Below are positions 27,541 to 37,654 of a stretch of DNA of 64,000 nt, piece after piece. Below the pieces are notes generated by a model. It did no database searches. It worked only from the letters and a program-made list of their open reading frames with translations, and had not been told where the DNA came from. The DNA is from Bacillus sp. J37 (GTDB lineage: Bacteria; Bacillota; Bacilli; Bacillales; Bacillaceae). The DNA is taken from the NCBI RefSeq assembly GCF_000518865.1, contig NZ_JAEK01000001.1, forward strand, positions 310,001-374,000. Reading direction: 5' to 3'. The stretch's first letter is position 1. The number at the start of each line of letters is the position of its first letter. The position numbers were made by a program, and so were the translations under genes.

Positions 27541-29247
27541 ATGAGCTTTCGTATGTCGAGACATCAATATGCAGACATGTTTGGTCCAACAGTTGGCGAC
27601 CAGGTGAGACTAGGAGACACGGAACTTTTCATTGAAGTAGAGATGGATTATACGACTTACGGTGATGAGGTGAAATTTGGTGGTGGTAAAGTAATACGCG
27701 ATGGAATGGGACAACATCCTTTAGCGACAAGGAAAGATACTGTTGACCTTGTTGTAACGAATGCTCTAATTCTTGATTATACAGGAATATACAAGGCGGA
27801 TATCGGTATTAAAGAGGGAATGATTACATCGATTGGAAAGGCAGGAAACCCTCTTATAATGGATCATGTTGATATTGTCATAGGAGCTTCTACAGAAGTA
27901 ATCGCTGCAGAGGGGCTGATTGTTACAGCAGGGGGGATTGATGCACATATTCATTTTATTTGCCCTCAACAAATCCGGACGGCGATTGAATCAGGTGTTA
28001 CAACGATGATCGGAGGTGGAACTGGTCCTGCAACCGGTACGAATGCGACAACTTGCACGCCTGGTGCATGGAACATTCACCAAATGCTGAAAGCAGCTGA
28101 TGAGTTTCCGGTTAATTTAGGTTTTCTCGGGAAAGGTAACTCTTCTAATGAAGAGGCTTTAATTGAGCAAATTCAAGCAGGGGCAATTGGACTTAAACTT
28201 CATGAAGATTGGGGAACAACGACATCAAACATAGATAAAGCATTATCAGTTGCTGATATATATGATGTTCAAATCGCGATACATACTGATACCCTTAATG
28301 AAGGTGGTTTTGTAGAGGATACATTAAAGGCTATTGATGGACGTGTCATTCATACATACCATACGGAAGGTGCCGGCGGGGGGCATGCCCCAGACATCAT
28401 AAAGGCGGCATCGTACCCAAATATCCTTCCTTCCTCAACAAACCCGACGCGCCCATTTACAGTTAATACGATAGCGGAACATTTAGATATGTTGATGGTC
28501 TGTCATCATTTAGATCCTTCGGTTCCAGAGGATTTGGCTTTTGCAGATTCACGTATTCGAAAAGAAACGATCGCAGCTGAAGACATTCTTCACGATTTAG
28601 GGGTTTTTAGTATGATTAGCTCTGATTCTCAGGCAATGGGGAGAGTTGGTGAAGTCATCTCAAGAACATGGCAAACAGCAGATAAGATGAAGCGCCAACG
28701 TGGGAAACTTGTTGAAGGTGAAGAAAATGATAATGCAAGAGCGAAAAGATATATTTCCAAATATACGATTAATCCAGCTATCACACATGGAATTTCAGAG
28801 TATGTTGGATCAATAGAGGTAGGAAAATTGGCTGACTTTGTTTTGTGGGATCCGGCCTTTTTTGGAGCAAAACCTGAATTAGTTGTAAAGGGTGGGATGA
28901 TTGTATGGAGTGTGATGGGAGACCCGAATGCATCTATTCCAACACCACAGCCAGTATTATATCGCCCGATGTTTGCGAATTTCGGCAAGGCTAAGCATTC
29001 AACATCAATGACATTTCTTTCAAAAGCTGCATTTGACAATCACATACATGAAGAGCTTGGGCTTGAAAAAAAGATTGGTGTTGTCAAGAATATTCGCCAG
29101 CTTAAAAAGAAGGATATGAAGTTAAATGGAGAAACACCAACGATTGAAGTTGACCCGCAAACTTATGAGGTCATGGTTGACGGTGAGTTAATTACTTGTG
29201 AGCCTGATGAAAAGGTTCCATTGGCACAACGATATTTTTTATTCTGA
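27541..29247 (+). CDS. ureC: Urease alpha (catalytic) subunit
   Basis: Amidohydrolase-fold subunit holding the di-nickel site that hydrolyses urea to ammonia and carbamate. Nickel ligands and catalytic residues are visible: [14 protein letters not shown] (two His, near 135), [11 protein letters not shown] (carbamylated Lys and His, near 217), [32 protein letters not shown], the mobile-flap [16 protein letters not shown], and the [12 protein letters not shown] aspartate ligand. Length 568 aa is standard. No truncation. Confidence 0.99.
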   Translation: MSFRMSRHQYADMFGPTVGDQVRLGDTELFIEVEMDYTTYGDEVKFGGGKVIRDGMGQHPLATRKDTVDLVVTNALILDYTGIYKADIGIKEGMITSIGKAGNPLIMDHVDIVIGASTEVIAAEGLIVTAGGIDAHIHFICPQQIRTAIESGVTTMIGGGTGPATGTNATTCTPGAWNIHQMLKAADEFPVNLGFLGKGNSSNEEALIEQIQAGAIGLKLHEDWGTTTSNIDKALSVADIYDVQIAIHTDTLNEGGFVEDTLKAIDGRVIHTYHTEGAGGGHAPDIIKAASYPNILPSSTNPTRPFTVNTIAEHLDMLMVCHHLDPSVPEDLAFADSRIRKETIAAEDILHDLGVFSMISSDSQAMGRVGEVISRTWQTADKMKRQRGKLVEGEENDNARAKRYISKYTINPAITHGISEYVGSIEVGKLADFVLWDPAFFGAKPELVVKGGMIVWSVMGDPNASIPTPQPVLYRPMFANFGKAKHSTSMTFLSKAAFDNHIHEELGLEKKIGVVKNIRQLKKKDMKLNGETPTIEVDPQTYEVMVDGELITCEPDEKVPLAQRYFLF

Positions 29248-29256
29248 GGTGAAAAG

Positions 29257-29703
29257 ATGATTATTGAACAAATTATAGGAAACGTAAAAGAATTGGAAAA
29301 AGCTCCACATCATGTAGAACGTGTGTATTTAAGAAGTGATGACTTAGTGAAGAAAATCCAGCGTGTGAAAACAGATCATGGAAAAGAGCTTGGTATAAGA
29401 ATTAAACAGGGGAAAGAGTTGGAAGATGGTGACATTCTATACCAAGACCACAAAAATTCGATCATTATAAGTGTGCTTGCAGATGATGTTATTGTCATTA
29501 AGCCAACTAGCATCTTGCAAATGGGAGAAATCGCTCATCAACTTGGTAATAGACATTTACCTGCACAATTTGAAGAAAATGAAATGATTGTTCAATATGA
29601 TTATCTTGTAGAAAGATTATTAGTAGAGTTGGAAGTACCGTACACAAGAGAAGAACGTAAAATGAGCAAAGCCTTTAAACATATCGGACATTCCCATGAC
29701 TAA
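29257..29703 (+). CDS. ureE: Urease accessory protein UreE (nickel carrier)
   Basis: Metallochaperone that delivers nickel to the UreDFG-urease complex, 148 aa. The C-terminal metal-binding domain contains [20 protein letters not shown] with the conserved His. The tail ends HIGHSHD, a short His-containing tail rather than the long His-rich tail of some species. It overlaps ureF by 8 nt. Confidence 0.95.
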   Translation: MIIEQIIGNVKELEKAPHHVERVYLRSDDLVKKIQRVKTDHGKELGIRIKQGKELEDGDILYQDHKNSIIISVLADDVIVIKPTSILQMGEIAHQLGNRHLPAQFEENEMIVQYDYLVERLLVELEVPYTREERKMSKAFKHIGHSHD

Positions 29704-30382
29704 TCAACTGTTTCACCTTCTTCAAATTTGCGATTCCAATTTTCCGTCTGGGACGTTTTCACATTCCTTTGGATTAGAAACATATATTCAGGAGAATAAA
29801 ATAAGAGATAAAGAAACCTTCCTGGCTGCATTAAAACAATACTTACAAGCACAATTTGTATACACTGACGGTCTGGCATGCAGGTTAGTCTATGAATCTA
29901 TTAAAGCAAACAAAATTGAATCGGTTTGGATGATAGATAAAGAGCTGAATGCACTTGCGATGGCGAGAGAAACTCGTGAAGGTAATCGGAGAGTTGGCAG
30001 ACAAATAGTAAAGGTTATGAATCAGCTTTTCCCAAATGAGCATTTGAATATGTACCAAGTAAAAATCAAAAATAAACAAGTTTGTGGACACAGCTCAGTT
30101 GTGTTTGCAATGGTCTGTCTTGAACTGGATATTGATTTAGAAACAACGCTTTCTACTTATCTTTTTGCTACCACTTCATCACTTGTTCAAAACGCAATAA
30201 GAGGAATTCCGATTGGCCAGACAGATGGGCAAAAAATATTAGTTACATTAAAACCATTCTTAATAGAAAAAGTGAATGACATTTTGGTTTTAAATGAAGA
30301 AGATTTTGGAGCAGGTGCACCAGGTCTTGAAATAGCCCAAATGCTTCACGAACAGCTTTCTGTTCGTTTATTTATGTCATAA
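29696..30382 (+). CDS. ureF: Urease accessory protein UreF
   Basis: All-helical activator protein, 228 aa. Family landmarks: [20 protein letters not shown] at the N-terminus and [20 protein letters not shown] in the C-terminal half. It bridges UreD and UreG during active-site assembly. Confidence 0.95.
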   Translation: MTNQLFHLLQICDSNFPSGTFSHSFGLETYIQENKIRDKETFLAALKQYLQAQFVYTDGLACRLVYESIKANKIESVWMIDKELNALAMARETREGNRRVGRQIVKVMNQLFPNEHLNMYQVKIKNKQVCGHSSVVFAMVCLELDIDLETTLSTYLFATTSSLVQNAIRGIPIGQTDGQKILVTLKPFLIEKVNDILVLNEEDFGAGAPGLEIAQMLHEQLSVRLFMS

Positions 30383-30401
30383 AAATGAAGGTAAAGAAAG
30401 G

Positions 30402-31028
30402 ATGAAAAAAATGAGTGAACCAATACGCATAGGAATCGGGGGCCCTGTTGGAGCAGGGAAAACGTTATTAGTTGACAAGTTGACAAGAGAGCTCATGAAA
30501 GATCTTGAGGTTGCGGTTATTACAAATGATATCTATACAAAAGAGGATGCTCAATTTTTAATCAAAAATGGTGCACTTCCAGAAGATCGCATCATAGGTG
30601 TTGAAACAGGTGGATGTCCACATACAGCAATTCGTGAGGATGCTTCAATGAATTTTGATGCCATTGATGAATTGAATGAACGCCACCCAAATCTTGATCT
30701 GATTTTTGTGGAAAGTGGGGGGGATAATTTGGCGGCCACCTTCAGTCCGGAATTAGTCGACTTTTCCATCTATATAATTGATGTGGCCCAGGGAGAGAAA
30801 ATTCCCCGTAAAGGTGGTCAGGGGATGATTAAATCTGACTTGTTTATTATAAATAAAATTGATTTAGCACCATATGTAGGAGCAGATCTTGAAGTGATGC
30901 GGAAAGATACATTAGTATCTCGTGGTGATCGCCCTTATATTTTTACAAATCTAAAAGACGGAACCGGGGTAAAGGAAGTGGTTGATTGGATACGCAAAGA
31001 GGCCTTTTTAGTTGGTCTTGAGGCATGA
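30402..31028 (+). CDS. ureG: Urease accessory GTPase UreG
   Basis: SIMIBI GTPase, 208 aa, that couples GTP hydrolysis to nickel insertion. P-loop GGPVGAGKT, metal-binding CPH in [31 protein letters not shown] and the NKIDLA guanine motif are intact. The stop overlaps the ureD ATG by 4 nt. Confidence 0.98.
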   Translation: MKKMSEPIRIGIGGPVGAGKTLLVDKLTRELMKDLEVAVITNDIYTKEDAQFLIKNGALPEDRIIGVETGGCPHTAIREDASMNFDAIDELNERHPNLDLIFVESGGDNLAATFSPELVDFSIYIIDVAQGEKIPRKGGQGMIKSDLFIINKIDLAPYVGADLEVMRKDTLVSRGDRPYIFTNLKDGTGVKEVVDWIRKEAFLVGLEA

Positions 31029-31837
31029 CATATACCGGCTACCTGGAGTTAACGGTAGAAAAAAAGCATAACCGTTCTGTCATAAGCAATAGCTTTTTTG
31101 ATGGAGTTTTAAAAATTACGAGACCAACATACCTGCCTGAAGGTCTTCCTTTATTAACGCTTATCCATGTTGGTGGTGGTTATGTTGATGGAGACTCCTA
31201 TAAAACAGAGGTAGTTGTTGGAGAAGGTGCGAAACTCGCCTTAACGACACAAGCTTCTACTAAAATTTACAAGTCTCTTCAATTGGGTGTTCGTCAGGAA
31301 ATGGATTACTTTTTACAAGCTGGAAGCGAATTACTTGTTAAACAAGACCCGTTAATAGCATATAAAGACGCACAATTTTCTCAAATTACGAATGTTTATA
31401 TGGAGTCAACATCGATTTTTTATTATACAGATATTATTACACCAGGTTGGTCTGAAGATGGGAAGTTATTTCAGTATAAGAAGATCTCTTCTAAACTGAA
31501 ACTATTTATTGATGATGAATTACAAGTATTTGATCATCAATTATTGATGCCCGGAGAAAATTTGCAACAATTGATGCAGCTTGAAGGCTACACTCATATC
31601 GGAACATTGTTTATGATTCATCCTCAGGTTGACGAAAATTTAATAGAAAAAATAAGAGTGGAATTACGTTCTGTAAAACACTCGCGATTTGGTATTAGTG
31701 CCCTTAGTGCAAAAGGACTATCAATGAGGGTTTTAGCATTTAGTACCCCGGAGATTGAAGAAGTCTTTTCTGTATGTGAGGAGGTTATTCGTCACCATTT
31801 AGAAAACAAAGAGATGATCGAATGGCGGAAGTGGTAA
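31025..31837 (+). CDS. ureD: Urease accessory protein UreD (UreH)
   Basis: Beta-rich scaffold that binds the urease apoprotein and recruits UreF/UreG, 270 aa. Visible family segments are [34 protein letters not shown] and the [15 protein letters not shown] stretch. Placing ureD last (ureABCEFGD) is the usual Bacillus order. No nickel transporter gene follows. Confidence 0.93.
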   Translation: MTYTGYLELTVEKKHNRSVISNSFFDGVLKITRPTYLPEGLPLLTLIHVGGGYVDGDSYKTEVVVGEGAKLALTTQASTKIYKSLQLGVRQEMDYFLQAGSELLVKQDPLIAYKDAQFSQITNVYMESTSIFYYTDIITPGWSEDGKLFQYKKISSKLKLFIDDELQVFDHQLLMPGENLQQLMQLEGYTHIGTLFMIHPQVDENLIEKIRVELRSVKHSRFGISALSAKGLSMRVLAFSTPEIEEVFSVCEEVIRHHLENKEMIEWRKW

Positions 31838-31861
31838 CCATTTTTCATGACAAACCGGAAT

Positions 31862-31919
31862 AAATACTAATCGTATCTTTAAATACTAAAACATTCATAG
31901 TATGATAGTCTTAGTATTT
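31862..31919 (+). promoter_or_regulatory. Promoter with repeated AAATACTAA operator-like sites
   Basis: AAATACTAA occurs at 31862-31870 and 31881-31889, and its reverse complement TTAGTATTT at 31911-31919. A promoter-like TTTAAA (31878-31883), 17-nt spacer and TATGAT (31901-31906) lies between them, with a small CATAGTATG palindrome at the -10. The arrangement suggests a repressor operator in front of the CheW gene. Confidence 0.5.
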
Positions 31920-31950
31920 CACCTCAAGTATTGATGGAGGAGATGATAAC

Positions 31951-32415
31951 ATGAATGTCTCAAAATTAGTCGTTTTCCGAACAGGTAATGAAGAATATGG
32001 AATTCCTATTGAACATGTTATTTCGATTGAGAAATTGGAAGATATAAATACCATTCCTAATATGCCCTTTTATATGAAAGGTGTCGTAAAGGTAAGGGGA
32101 GAGCTGATACCTGTCCTTGATACGTATCAGATTTTTTATCATCTAAATATACCAATTGATAACGACGTGAAATTAATAGTCATTCAATCTAAAGAGATTT
32201 CAGCAGCATTAATTGTAAAAGAAGCAAAAGAAATTATTGATATTGAAGAGAGTCAATTAAAGACAATTGCGGTCGGTGCATTTCAATCGACTAAATATTT
32301 TTCTGCAGTAGCAAGCTTAGAGGAACGTTTGATTACCATTATCAACCCAAATCTGTTATTAGAAAGCCTTGATCATTTTGCTATTGTGAAGGAAGAGATG
32401 TTGAGCCACCAATAG
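31951..32415 (+). CDS. Stand-alone CheW-domain protein
   Basis: CheW-like coupling protein, 154 aa, almost entirely one CheW domain (FRTGNEEYGIPIEHVISIEK, VVKVRGELIPVLD, AVASLEERLITIINPNLLLE). CheW proteins bridge chemoreceptors and CheA, but no che genes are nearby and there is no response-regulator domain as in CheV. ATG after GGAGGAG. Single gene with its own putative promoter and terminator. Function in this context is unknown. Confidence 0.88.
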   Translation: MNVSKLVVFRTGNEEYGIPIEHVISIEKLEDINTIPNMPFYMKGVVKVRGELIPVLDTYQIFYHLNIPIDNDVKLIVIQSKEISAALIVKEAKEIIDIEESQLKTIAVGAFQSTKYFSAVASLEERLITIINPNLLLESLDHFAIVKEEMLSHQ

Positions 32416-32428
32416 AGGTGGCTTTTGT
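32404..32428 (+). terminator. Terminator after the CheW gene
   Basis: GCCACC/GGTGGC stem with a 6-nt loop, then TTTTGTTG. The left arm overlaps the last codons. Confidence 0.75.
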
Positions 32429-32489
32429 TGTATCTAATGTTATTTTTTAAAAGCATTTCTTACAGAAAAAATGGTAAACTAGTAAGAGA

Positions 32490-33749
32490 ATGAACTATGT
32501 GAGTGTGGTGTGGCTTGTGGAGCAGGTTGTAAGTCGGAGAATTATTTTGCATGTTGATATGAATAGCTTTTATGCATCAGTGGAAATGGCCTATGATCCA
32601 TCTTTAAAGGGAAAGCCTTTGGCGATTGCTGGAAATGTGGAAGAGAGAAAAGGAATTATTGTGACATGCAGCTATGAAGCACGCGCCAAAGGTGTAAAGG
32701 CGACAATGCCACTTTGGGAGGCGCGTAGACTTTGTCCAGACCTTATCATACGTAAACCAAATTTTGAACGATATCGAACAGCCTCACAAGCGATGTTTGA
32801 ATTACTCAAAGAATACACTCATTTAGTTGAGCCTGTTTCTATTGACGAGGGATACATGGATCTAAGTAAATTTGAAGGCTCAAGACCTTTGGAAATAGCG
32901 AAGTTAATTCAGGAACGATTACTTGATGAATTATTGTTGCCATGTAGTATCGGGATAGCCCCGAATAAATTTTTAGCTAAAATGGCTTCAAATATGAAAA
33001 AGCCACTCGGGATTACCATATTAAGAAAAAGAGATATGCCAAAGACCTTATGGCCTCTACCAGTCCATGAAATGCATGGAGTCGGAGGAAAAACAGCTGA
33101 AAAACTTCACACAATTGGTGTTCATACTATTTATGATTTAGCTCATGCTAATGAGGCGCAGGTGAAAAAACTGTTAGGGGTTAACGGGGAAAGACTTGTA
33201 CAAAAAGCAAATGGTGTTGATAACAGAGAGGTTAATCCTAATGCAATTTATGATTTTAAAAGCATAGGGAATTCCACAACTTTAGCTAAAAATACAACGA
33301 AAGAAAATGAAATAAAAGAAGTAATAAAAAAATTATCTCATTCAGTGTCTGTTCGATTGAAGCGAAAAGAAGTTCTTGCAACAAAATTACTTGTAACCAT
33401 TCGTTATGGAAATTTAAAGACGATAACAAGAAGTAAAAAGCTGAACAATCCAATCGGTGAAGAAGAAGATTTATTTCATGAAGCAACAGAGCTCTTTTTT
33501 TCTCATTGGAATGAAGAACCAATTCGATTATTGGGTATTACGGGACAAGATCTTGTTGAAAAGGATGATGCTGTTAAACAGTTAGACTTATTTTCATATG
33601 AACAAGACGCTAAGGATGAGCCGATTCTTTCAATTATTGATCAAATTAATCAAAAATATGGAGAACAGCTATTAAAAAAAGGTGTTAAAGGGAAGGGAAA
33701 AGAATCTCCAACTCCAGGAACGAGCTTTAGCAAAGATTTTTTTACATAG
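32490..33749 (+). CDS. polY1: DNA polymerase IV (Y-family)
   Basis: Translesion DNA polymerase of the DinB family, orthologue of B. subtilis YqjH. Catalytic carboxylates are in ILHVDMNSFYASVEM and PVSIDEGYMDLS, the helix-hairpin-helix segment follows (MHGVGGKTAEKLHTIG), and the C-terminal QLDLF is a beta-clamp binding motif. The start is uncertain: ATG 32490 has a poor ribosome binding site and lies very close to a possible -10 (TAAACT, 32475-32480). A start a few codons further in, near GTGGAGCAGG, may be used. About 400-419 aa. Confidence 0.93.
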   Translation: MNYVSVVWLVEQVVSRRIILHVDMNSFYASVEMAYDPSLKGKPLAIAGNVEERKGIIVTCSYEARAKGVKATMPLWEARRLCPDLIIRKPNFERYRTASQAMFELLKEYTHLVEPVSIDEGYMDLSKFEGSRPLEIAKLIQERLLDELLLPCSIGIAPNKFLAKMASNMKKPLGITILRKRDMPKTLWPLPVHEMHGVGGKTAEKLHTIGVHTIYDLAHANEAQVKKLLGVNGERLVQKANGVDNREVNPNAIYDFKSIGNSTTLAKNTTKENEIKEVIKKLSHSVSVRLKRKEVLATKLLVTIRYGNLKTITRSKKLNNPIGEEEDLFHEATELFFSHWNEEPIRLLGITGQDLVEKDDAVKQLDLFSYEQDAKDEPILSIIDQINQKYGEQLLKKGVKGKGKESPTPGTSFSKDFFT

Positions 33750-33956
33750 AAAACGATTACATAAGTTAAGTCACTTGAAATGTTACAGAAAAATGTGTAT
33801 TTTTAAAGTTGTAGTCAAATGAAATAATTCGAATTATGTGTCAATTTAGCAGTTATTGGCGGAAAACTAAACTTTTTATCGCTATCATAAAATGGTAGAA
33901 GAGTTTTTCATTTGTTTAGTTTTACATATTATTAGGATTAGAAGGGACGTAAGGGA

Positions 33957-35369
33957 ATGTCGAAACAACAAATTGGTGTTATTGGTTTGGCTGTAATGGG
34001 TAAGAACTTAGCGTTAAATATTGAAAGTCGTGGATTTTCAGTCTCAGTTTTTAACCGTTCAGCAGGAAAAACAGAAGAATTTTTAACTGAAGCAAAAGGG
34101 AAAAATGTAGTTGGAACTTACAGCATTGAAGAATTTGTTCAATCATTGGAAACTCCACGCAAAATTCTTTTAATGGTTAAAGCGGGTGTACCAACTGACG
34201 CTACAATCGAACAGCTTTTACCACATCTTGATAAAGGTGATATTTTAATCGATGGTGGTAACACATTATATACAGATACACAACGTCGTAACAAAGAGTT
34301 GGCGGAAAGTGGAATTCACTTCATCGGAACAGGTGTATCAGGTGGAGAAGAAGGAGCATTAAAAGGACCTTCTATCATGCCTGGCGGTCAAAAAGAAGCA
34401 TTTGATTTAGTACAACCGATTCTTGAAGCAATTTCTGCAAAAGTCAATGGTGATCCATGCTGTACTTACATCGGTCCGGATGGTGCAGGTCACTATGTAA
34501 AAATGGTTCACAATGGTATTGAGTATGGAGACATGCAGTTAATTTCTGAAGCGTATTTCTTACTTAAAAATGTATTAGGTTTAACAGCTGATGAGCTTCA
34601 TGAAGTGTTTGCAGAATGGAACAAAGGTGAACTTGATAGCTACTTAATTGAAATTACTGCTGACATTTTCACGAAGAAAGATGAAGAAACTGGTAAACCA
34701 ATGGTTGATGTCATTCTTGACACTGCTGGTCAAAAAGGAACTGGAAAATGGACAAGTAAGAGTGCTCTTGATTTAGGCGTACCACTTCCAATTATTACAG
34801 AGTCTGTTTTTGCCCGCTTTATTTCCGCAATGAAAGAAGAACGTCAAAAAGCTAGTAAAATTCTTTCAGGACCTACTGCAAAGTCTTACGAAGGAAATAA
34901 AGAAGAGCTTATTGAAGCAGTTCGTAAAGCTTTATATATGAGTAAGATCTGTTCTTATGCTCAAGGATTTGCTCAAATGAGAGCAGCGTCAGAAGAGTAT
35001 AATTGGGATCTAAAATACGGAGATATTGCAATGATCTTCCGTGGTGGTTGTATTATCCGTGCCGCATTCCTTCAAAAAATTAAAGATGCATATGATAAAG
35101 ATTCACAATTAGCGAACCTTTTACTTGATGATTACTTTAAAGAAATCGTTGAGGGTTACCAAGGTGCACTTCGTCAAATTCTAACAGTTGCAATTGAAAA
35201 CGGAGTTCCGGTACCATGCTTCTCATCTGCACTTGCATACTATGATAGCTATCGTACTGAAACATTACCAGCTAACTTGTTACAAGCTCAACGTGACTAC
35301 TTTGGTGCTCACACATACCAACGTGTTGATAAAGAAGGTGTCTTCCACACTGAGTGGATGGAAAAATAA
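33957..35369 (+). CDS. gndA: 6-phosphogluconate dehydrogenase, NADP-dependent
   Basis: Oxidative decarboxylation of 6-phosphogluconate to ribulose 5-phosphate in the pentose phosphate pathway, producing NADPH. N-terminal Rossmann motif [11 protein letters not shown], followed by [11 protein letters not shown] whose Arg/Ser/Lys recognise the NADP 2'-phosphate; substrate-binding [20 protein letters not shown]-terminal helical domain with a YQRVD tail. Length 470 aa is standard. Orthologue of B. subtilis YqjI; zwf lies convergent downstream, as in B. subtilis. The ~200-nt gap upstream is AT-rich with no clear feature. Confidence 0.96.
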   Translation: MSKQQIGVIGLAVMGKNLALNIESRGFSVSVFNRSAGKTEEFLTEAKGKNVVGTYSIEEFVQSLETPRKILLMVKAGVPTDATIEQLLPHLDKGDILIDGGNTLYTDTQRRNKELAESGIHFIGTGVSGGEEGALKGPSIMPGGQKEAFDLVQPILEAISAKVNGDPCCTYIGPDGAGHYVKMVHNGIEYGDMQLISEAYFLLKNVLGLTADELHEVFAEWNKGELDSYLIEITADIFTKKDEETGKPMVDVILDTAGQKGTGKWTSKSALDLGVPLPIITESVFARFISAMKEERQKASKILSGPTAKSYEGNKEELIEAVRKALYMSKICSYAQGFAQMRAASEEYNWDLKYGDIAMIFRGGCIIRAAFLQKIKDAYDKDSQLANLLLDDYFKEIVEGYQGALRQILTVAIENGVPVPCFSSALAYYDSYRTETLPANLLQAQRDYFGAHTYQRVDKEGVFHTEWMEK

Positions 35370-35385
35370 TAGGTTAACAAAAAGA

Positions 35386-35414
35386 CAAAGCTCAAATTCG
35401 AGCTTTGTTTTTTT
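35386..35414 (+). terminator. Terminator after gndA
   Basis: CAAAGCTC/GAGCTTTG stem with a 6-nt loop, followed by TTTTTTT. Confidence 0.9.
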
Positions 35415-35539
35415 GTGTTGAATATAAATCAAGTGGAACTGTATAGAGCCTTTTTAGGGCTATATAAGGATCAATTAAGGTTAAGGGGGATAAAGACAGT
35501 ACAGATTTATCTACGCCCATTATAAACGTGTGTAAGAGG

Positions 35540-35573
35540 GAATAAAAAGAAGCTATCACAAATGTGATAGCTT
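35540..35573 (-). terminator. Perfect hairpin, second terminator on the zwf strand
   Basis: AAGCTATCACA and TGTGATAGCTT form 11 perfect pairs with a 2-nt loop. On the minus strand a CTTTTTATT run follows, so it could stop transcription escaping zwf. The gap 35415-35755 otherwise shows no supported gene. Confidence 0.65.
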
Positions 35574-35680
35574 AAGTTAAGGAGACACAAGGGGTTGCTT
35601 CTTGCACTAACTAGTTTATTCTTCTGAATTTATTTTGTATGAGGCAAATAGACGAGCTCATTCGCACAATTTTTAGAAAT

Positions 35681-35717
35681 AAATAAAAAGCCAATTGAAT
35701 ACAAGGACTCAATTGGC
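35681..35717 (-). terminator. Terminator after zwf
   Basis: Read on the minus strand, GCCAATTGA/TCAATTGGC is a perfect 9-bp stem followed by TTTTTATTTATTT. Confidence 0.88.
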
Positions 35718-35755
35718 GAAATAAGTAATAAAATAAGATATCGATTCCAATACAA

Positions 35756-37237
35756 TTAATTAACTGGCCACCACTGGTTACCGTCTTCTTCAAGAAGTTC
35801 GTCAGCTTCTTTAGGTCCCATGGAACCGGAAGGATATGTTGCAAGTGCTGCTTTACCGTTTTTCCATGCGTCAGAAATTGGATCTACAAAGCTCCAGGAT
35901 AGTGCAACTTCATCCCAATGTGTGAAGTTTGTCGCATCACCACGCATGCAATCAAATAATAGTTTTTCATACGCTTCAGGTGTATTGATCCCGTCGTAGA
36001 GGTTATTTGATAAATCAAATTTAACAGGTTTTGAATAACCGCCTTCAGATTCATCTTTTTTTGCATTCAATTGAAGGGTGATCCCTTCCTCTGGCTGAAT
36101 GTTAATAACTAATAAGTTAGGAGGTACGGTTTCACCTTTGTTGTAGTAAAGATTCATTGGAATATCTTTAAATTGTACAACAATTTTTGTTGATTTAGCT
36201 GCCATACGTTTTCCTGTACGAATATAGAAAGGAACACCAGCCCATCTGAAATTATCAATCATTAACTTGCCTGCTACATATGTTTCTGTTTCAGATTTTT
36301 TATCAACATTGCCTTCTTCACGGTAACCAATGAACTCTTTATCATTAAATTTCCCTGCTGCATATTGACCTCTCACAAAATAATCTCCAACTTGCTCGTC
36401 ACTCACAGGTCTTAATGCTCTTAGTACCTTTACCTTTTCACTTCGAATCTCATCTGTTGTTAATTTGATTGGCGGTTCCATCGCAAGTAAGGCAACCATT
36501 TGAAGCATATGATTTTGAACCATATCGCGAAGCGCCCCGGATTTTTCGTAGTAGCCTCCACGATCTTCGACACCTAATATTTCACTGGAAGTAACTTGAA
36601 TATTAGATATGTAACGATTATTCCATAATGGTTCAAACAGAGCATTGGCAAAACGAATAACCTCGATATTTTGTACCATTTCTTTTCCTAAATAATGGTC
36701 AATACGATAGATTTGATCTTCATTAAATGCTTCGCGAATTTCTTGATTTAATTTTTGGGCAGAAGGTAGATCATGTCCAAACGGCTTTTCAATGACAAGT
36801 CTGCTCCAGCCCTGAGTAGCTGTTAAGCCTTCTTTTTTTAAGTTTTGAGCGATTGTACCAAAGAATTCCGGTGCCATTGCTAAATAAAAGATACGGTTTC
36901 CTTCTGTTTGATAGGAGCCATCAAGCTCATTTAACAATCCGTTTAACTCTAAATAAGAGGAAGGATTTGTTACATCAAAAGGATGATAATAGAAATGAGA
37001 AGTGAATTCTTCTAAATCTTTTGATTCCTTCATCGATGTTTGAATAGAATCTGATACATTGCTACGAAACTCTTCAGTGGTCCAAGGTCTTCTTGCAACC
37101 CCTACAACAGCAAAATTTTTACCGATTTTTTCGTTTTGAACAAGGCGATAAATAGATGGAAACAATTTTCGTTTCGCCAGATCACCAGTTGCTCCAAAGA
37201 TGACAATAACTGATTTAGGATGTTCTTGTGTATTCAC
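35756..37237 (-). CDS. zwf: Glucose-6-phosphate 1-dehydrogenase
   Basis: First step of the oxidative pentose phosphate pathway (glucose 6-phosphate to 6-phosphogluconolactone). Coenzyme motif FGATGDLAKRKLFPS at the N-terminus and active-site RIDHYLGKE near residue 183 are intact; EKPFGHDL carries a conserved lysine. GTG start at 37237 behind GAGGT. Length 493 aa is typical. Convergent with gndA, so the two NADPH-producing steps are adjacent but separately transcribed. Confidence 0.96.
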   Translation of the reverse strand: MNTQEHPKSVIVIFGATGDLAKRKLFPSIYRLVQNEKIGKNFAVVGVARRPWTTEEFRSNVSDSIQTSMKESKDLEEFTSHFYYHPFDVTNPSSYLELNGLLNELDGSYQTEGNRIFYLAMAPEFFGTIAQNLKKEGLTATQGWSRLVIEKPFGHDLPSAQKLNQEIREAFNEDQIYRIDHYLGKEMVQNIEVIRFANALFEPLWNNRYISNIQVTSSEILGVEDRGGYYEKSGALRDMVQNHMLQMVALLAMEPPIKLTTDEIRSEKVKVLRALRPVSDEQVGDYFVRGQYAAGKFNDKEFIGYREEGNVDKKSETETYVAGKLMIDNFRWAGVPFYIRTGKRMAAKSTKIVVQFKDIPMNLYYNKGETVPPNLLVINIQPEEGITLQLNAKKDESEGGYSKPVKFDLSNNLYDGINTPEAYEKLLFDCMRGDATNFTHWDEVALSWSFVDPISDAWKNGKAALATYPSGSMGPKEADELLEEDGNQWWPVN

Positions 37238-37380
37238 GTTCGTACCTCACTTTGTCATTAATACATTTATTTTTTCATCAGTATTTTGAATTGAAATCGA
37301 TTGTTGAAAAAGAAAATAAATAATGGCATCGAATTTCTTATTTATACTGATTGGAAATTACTCCTATACAAATACTTAAT

Positions 37381-37523
37381 TTTAAAGGTAATTTCCCTTT
37401 AAATCAAACATTATAGCCTATAATGTCTTTCTACATAGTTTATTATAAACGATTATGGAAAAATTATCGTCTATTATGCACCTATTTTGTAGAAATCTTT
37501 CTATAATTCAGTCTATTTTAGAC
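37381..37523. promoter_or_regulatory. Cluster of three palindromes between zwf and rnz
   Basis: The divergent gap 37238-37654 is AT-rich and codes for nothing I can support. It contains TTTAAAGG/CCTTTAAA (37381-37403), a 19-bp near-perfect palindrome ACATTATAGCCTATAATGT (37408-37426) and GTCTATTTTAGAC (37511-37523). These could be operators for zwf or rnz. Confidence 0.4.
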
Positions 37524-37654
37524 ATAATATTGAATTTGGTCAAGATGATGTGATGATTTTGTTATAGAATTTGTGAAAAATAAAATCGATGTTATTTCGC
37601 TATTTGCAGCATTCGTGTATGCTTAAAGAAAATGACGCAGGAGGAAAGTGCAAA

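Noticed and set aside
30402-31837. Expected nickel transporter (UreH/NiUT) at the end of the urease cluster
   Set aside because: The frame after ureG is UreD; no nickel permease is encoded in the window.
35611-35844. 77-codon minus-strand ORF overlapping the zwf 3' end
   Set aside because: It is an out-of-frame shadow crossing the zwf terminator, without a start signal.
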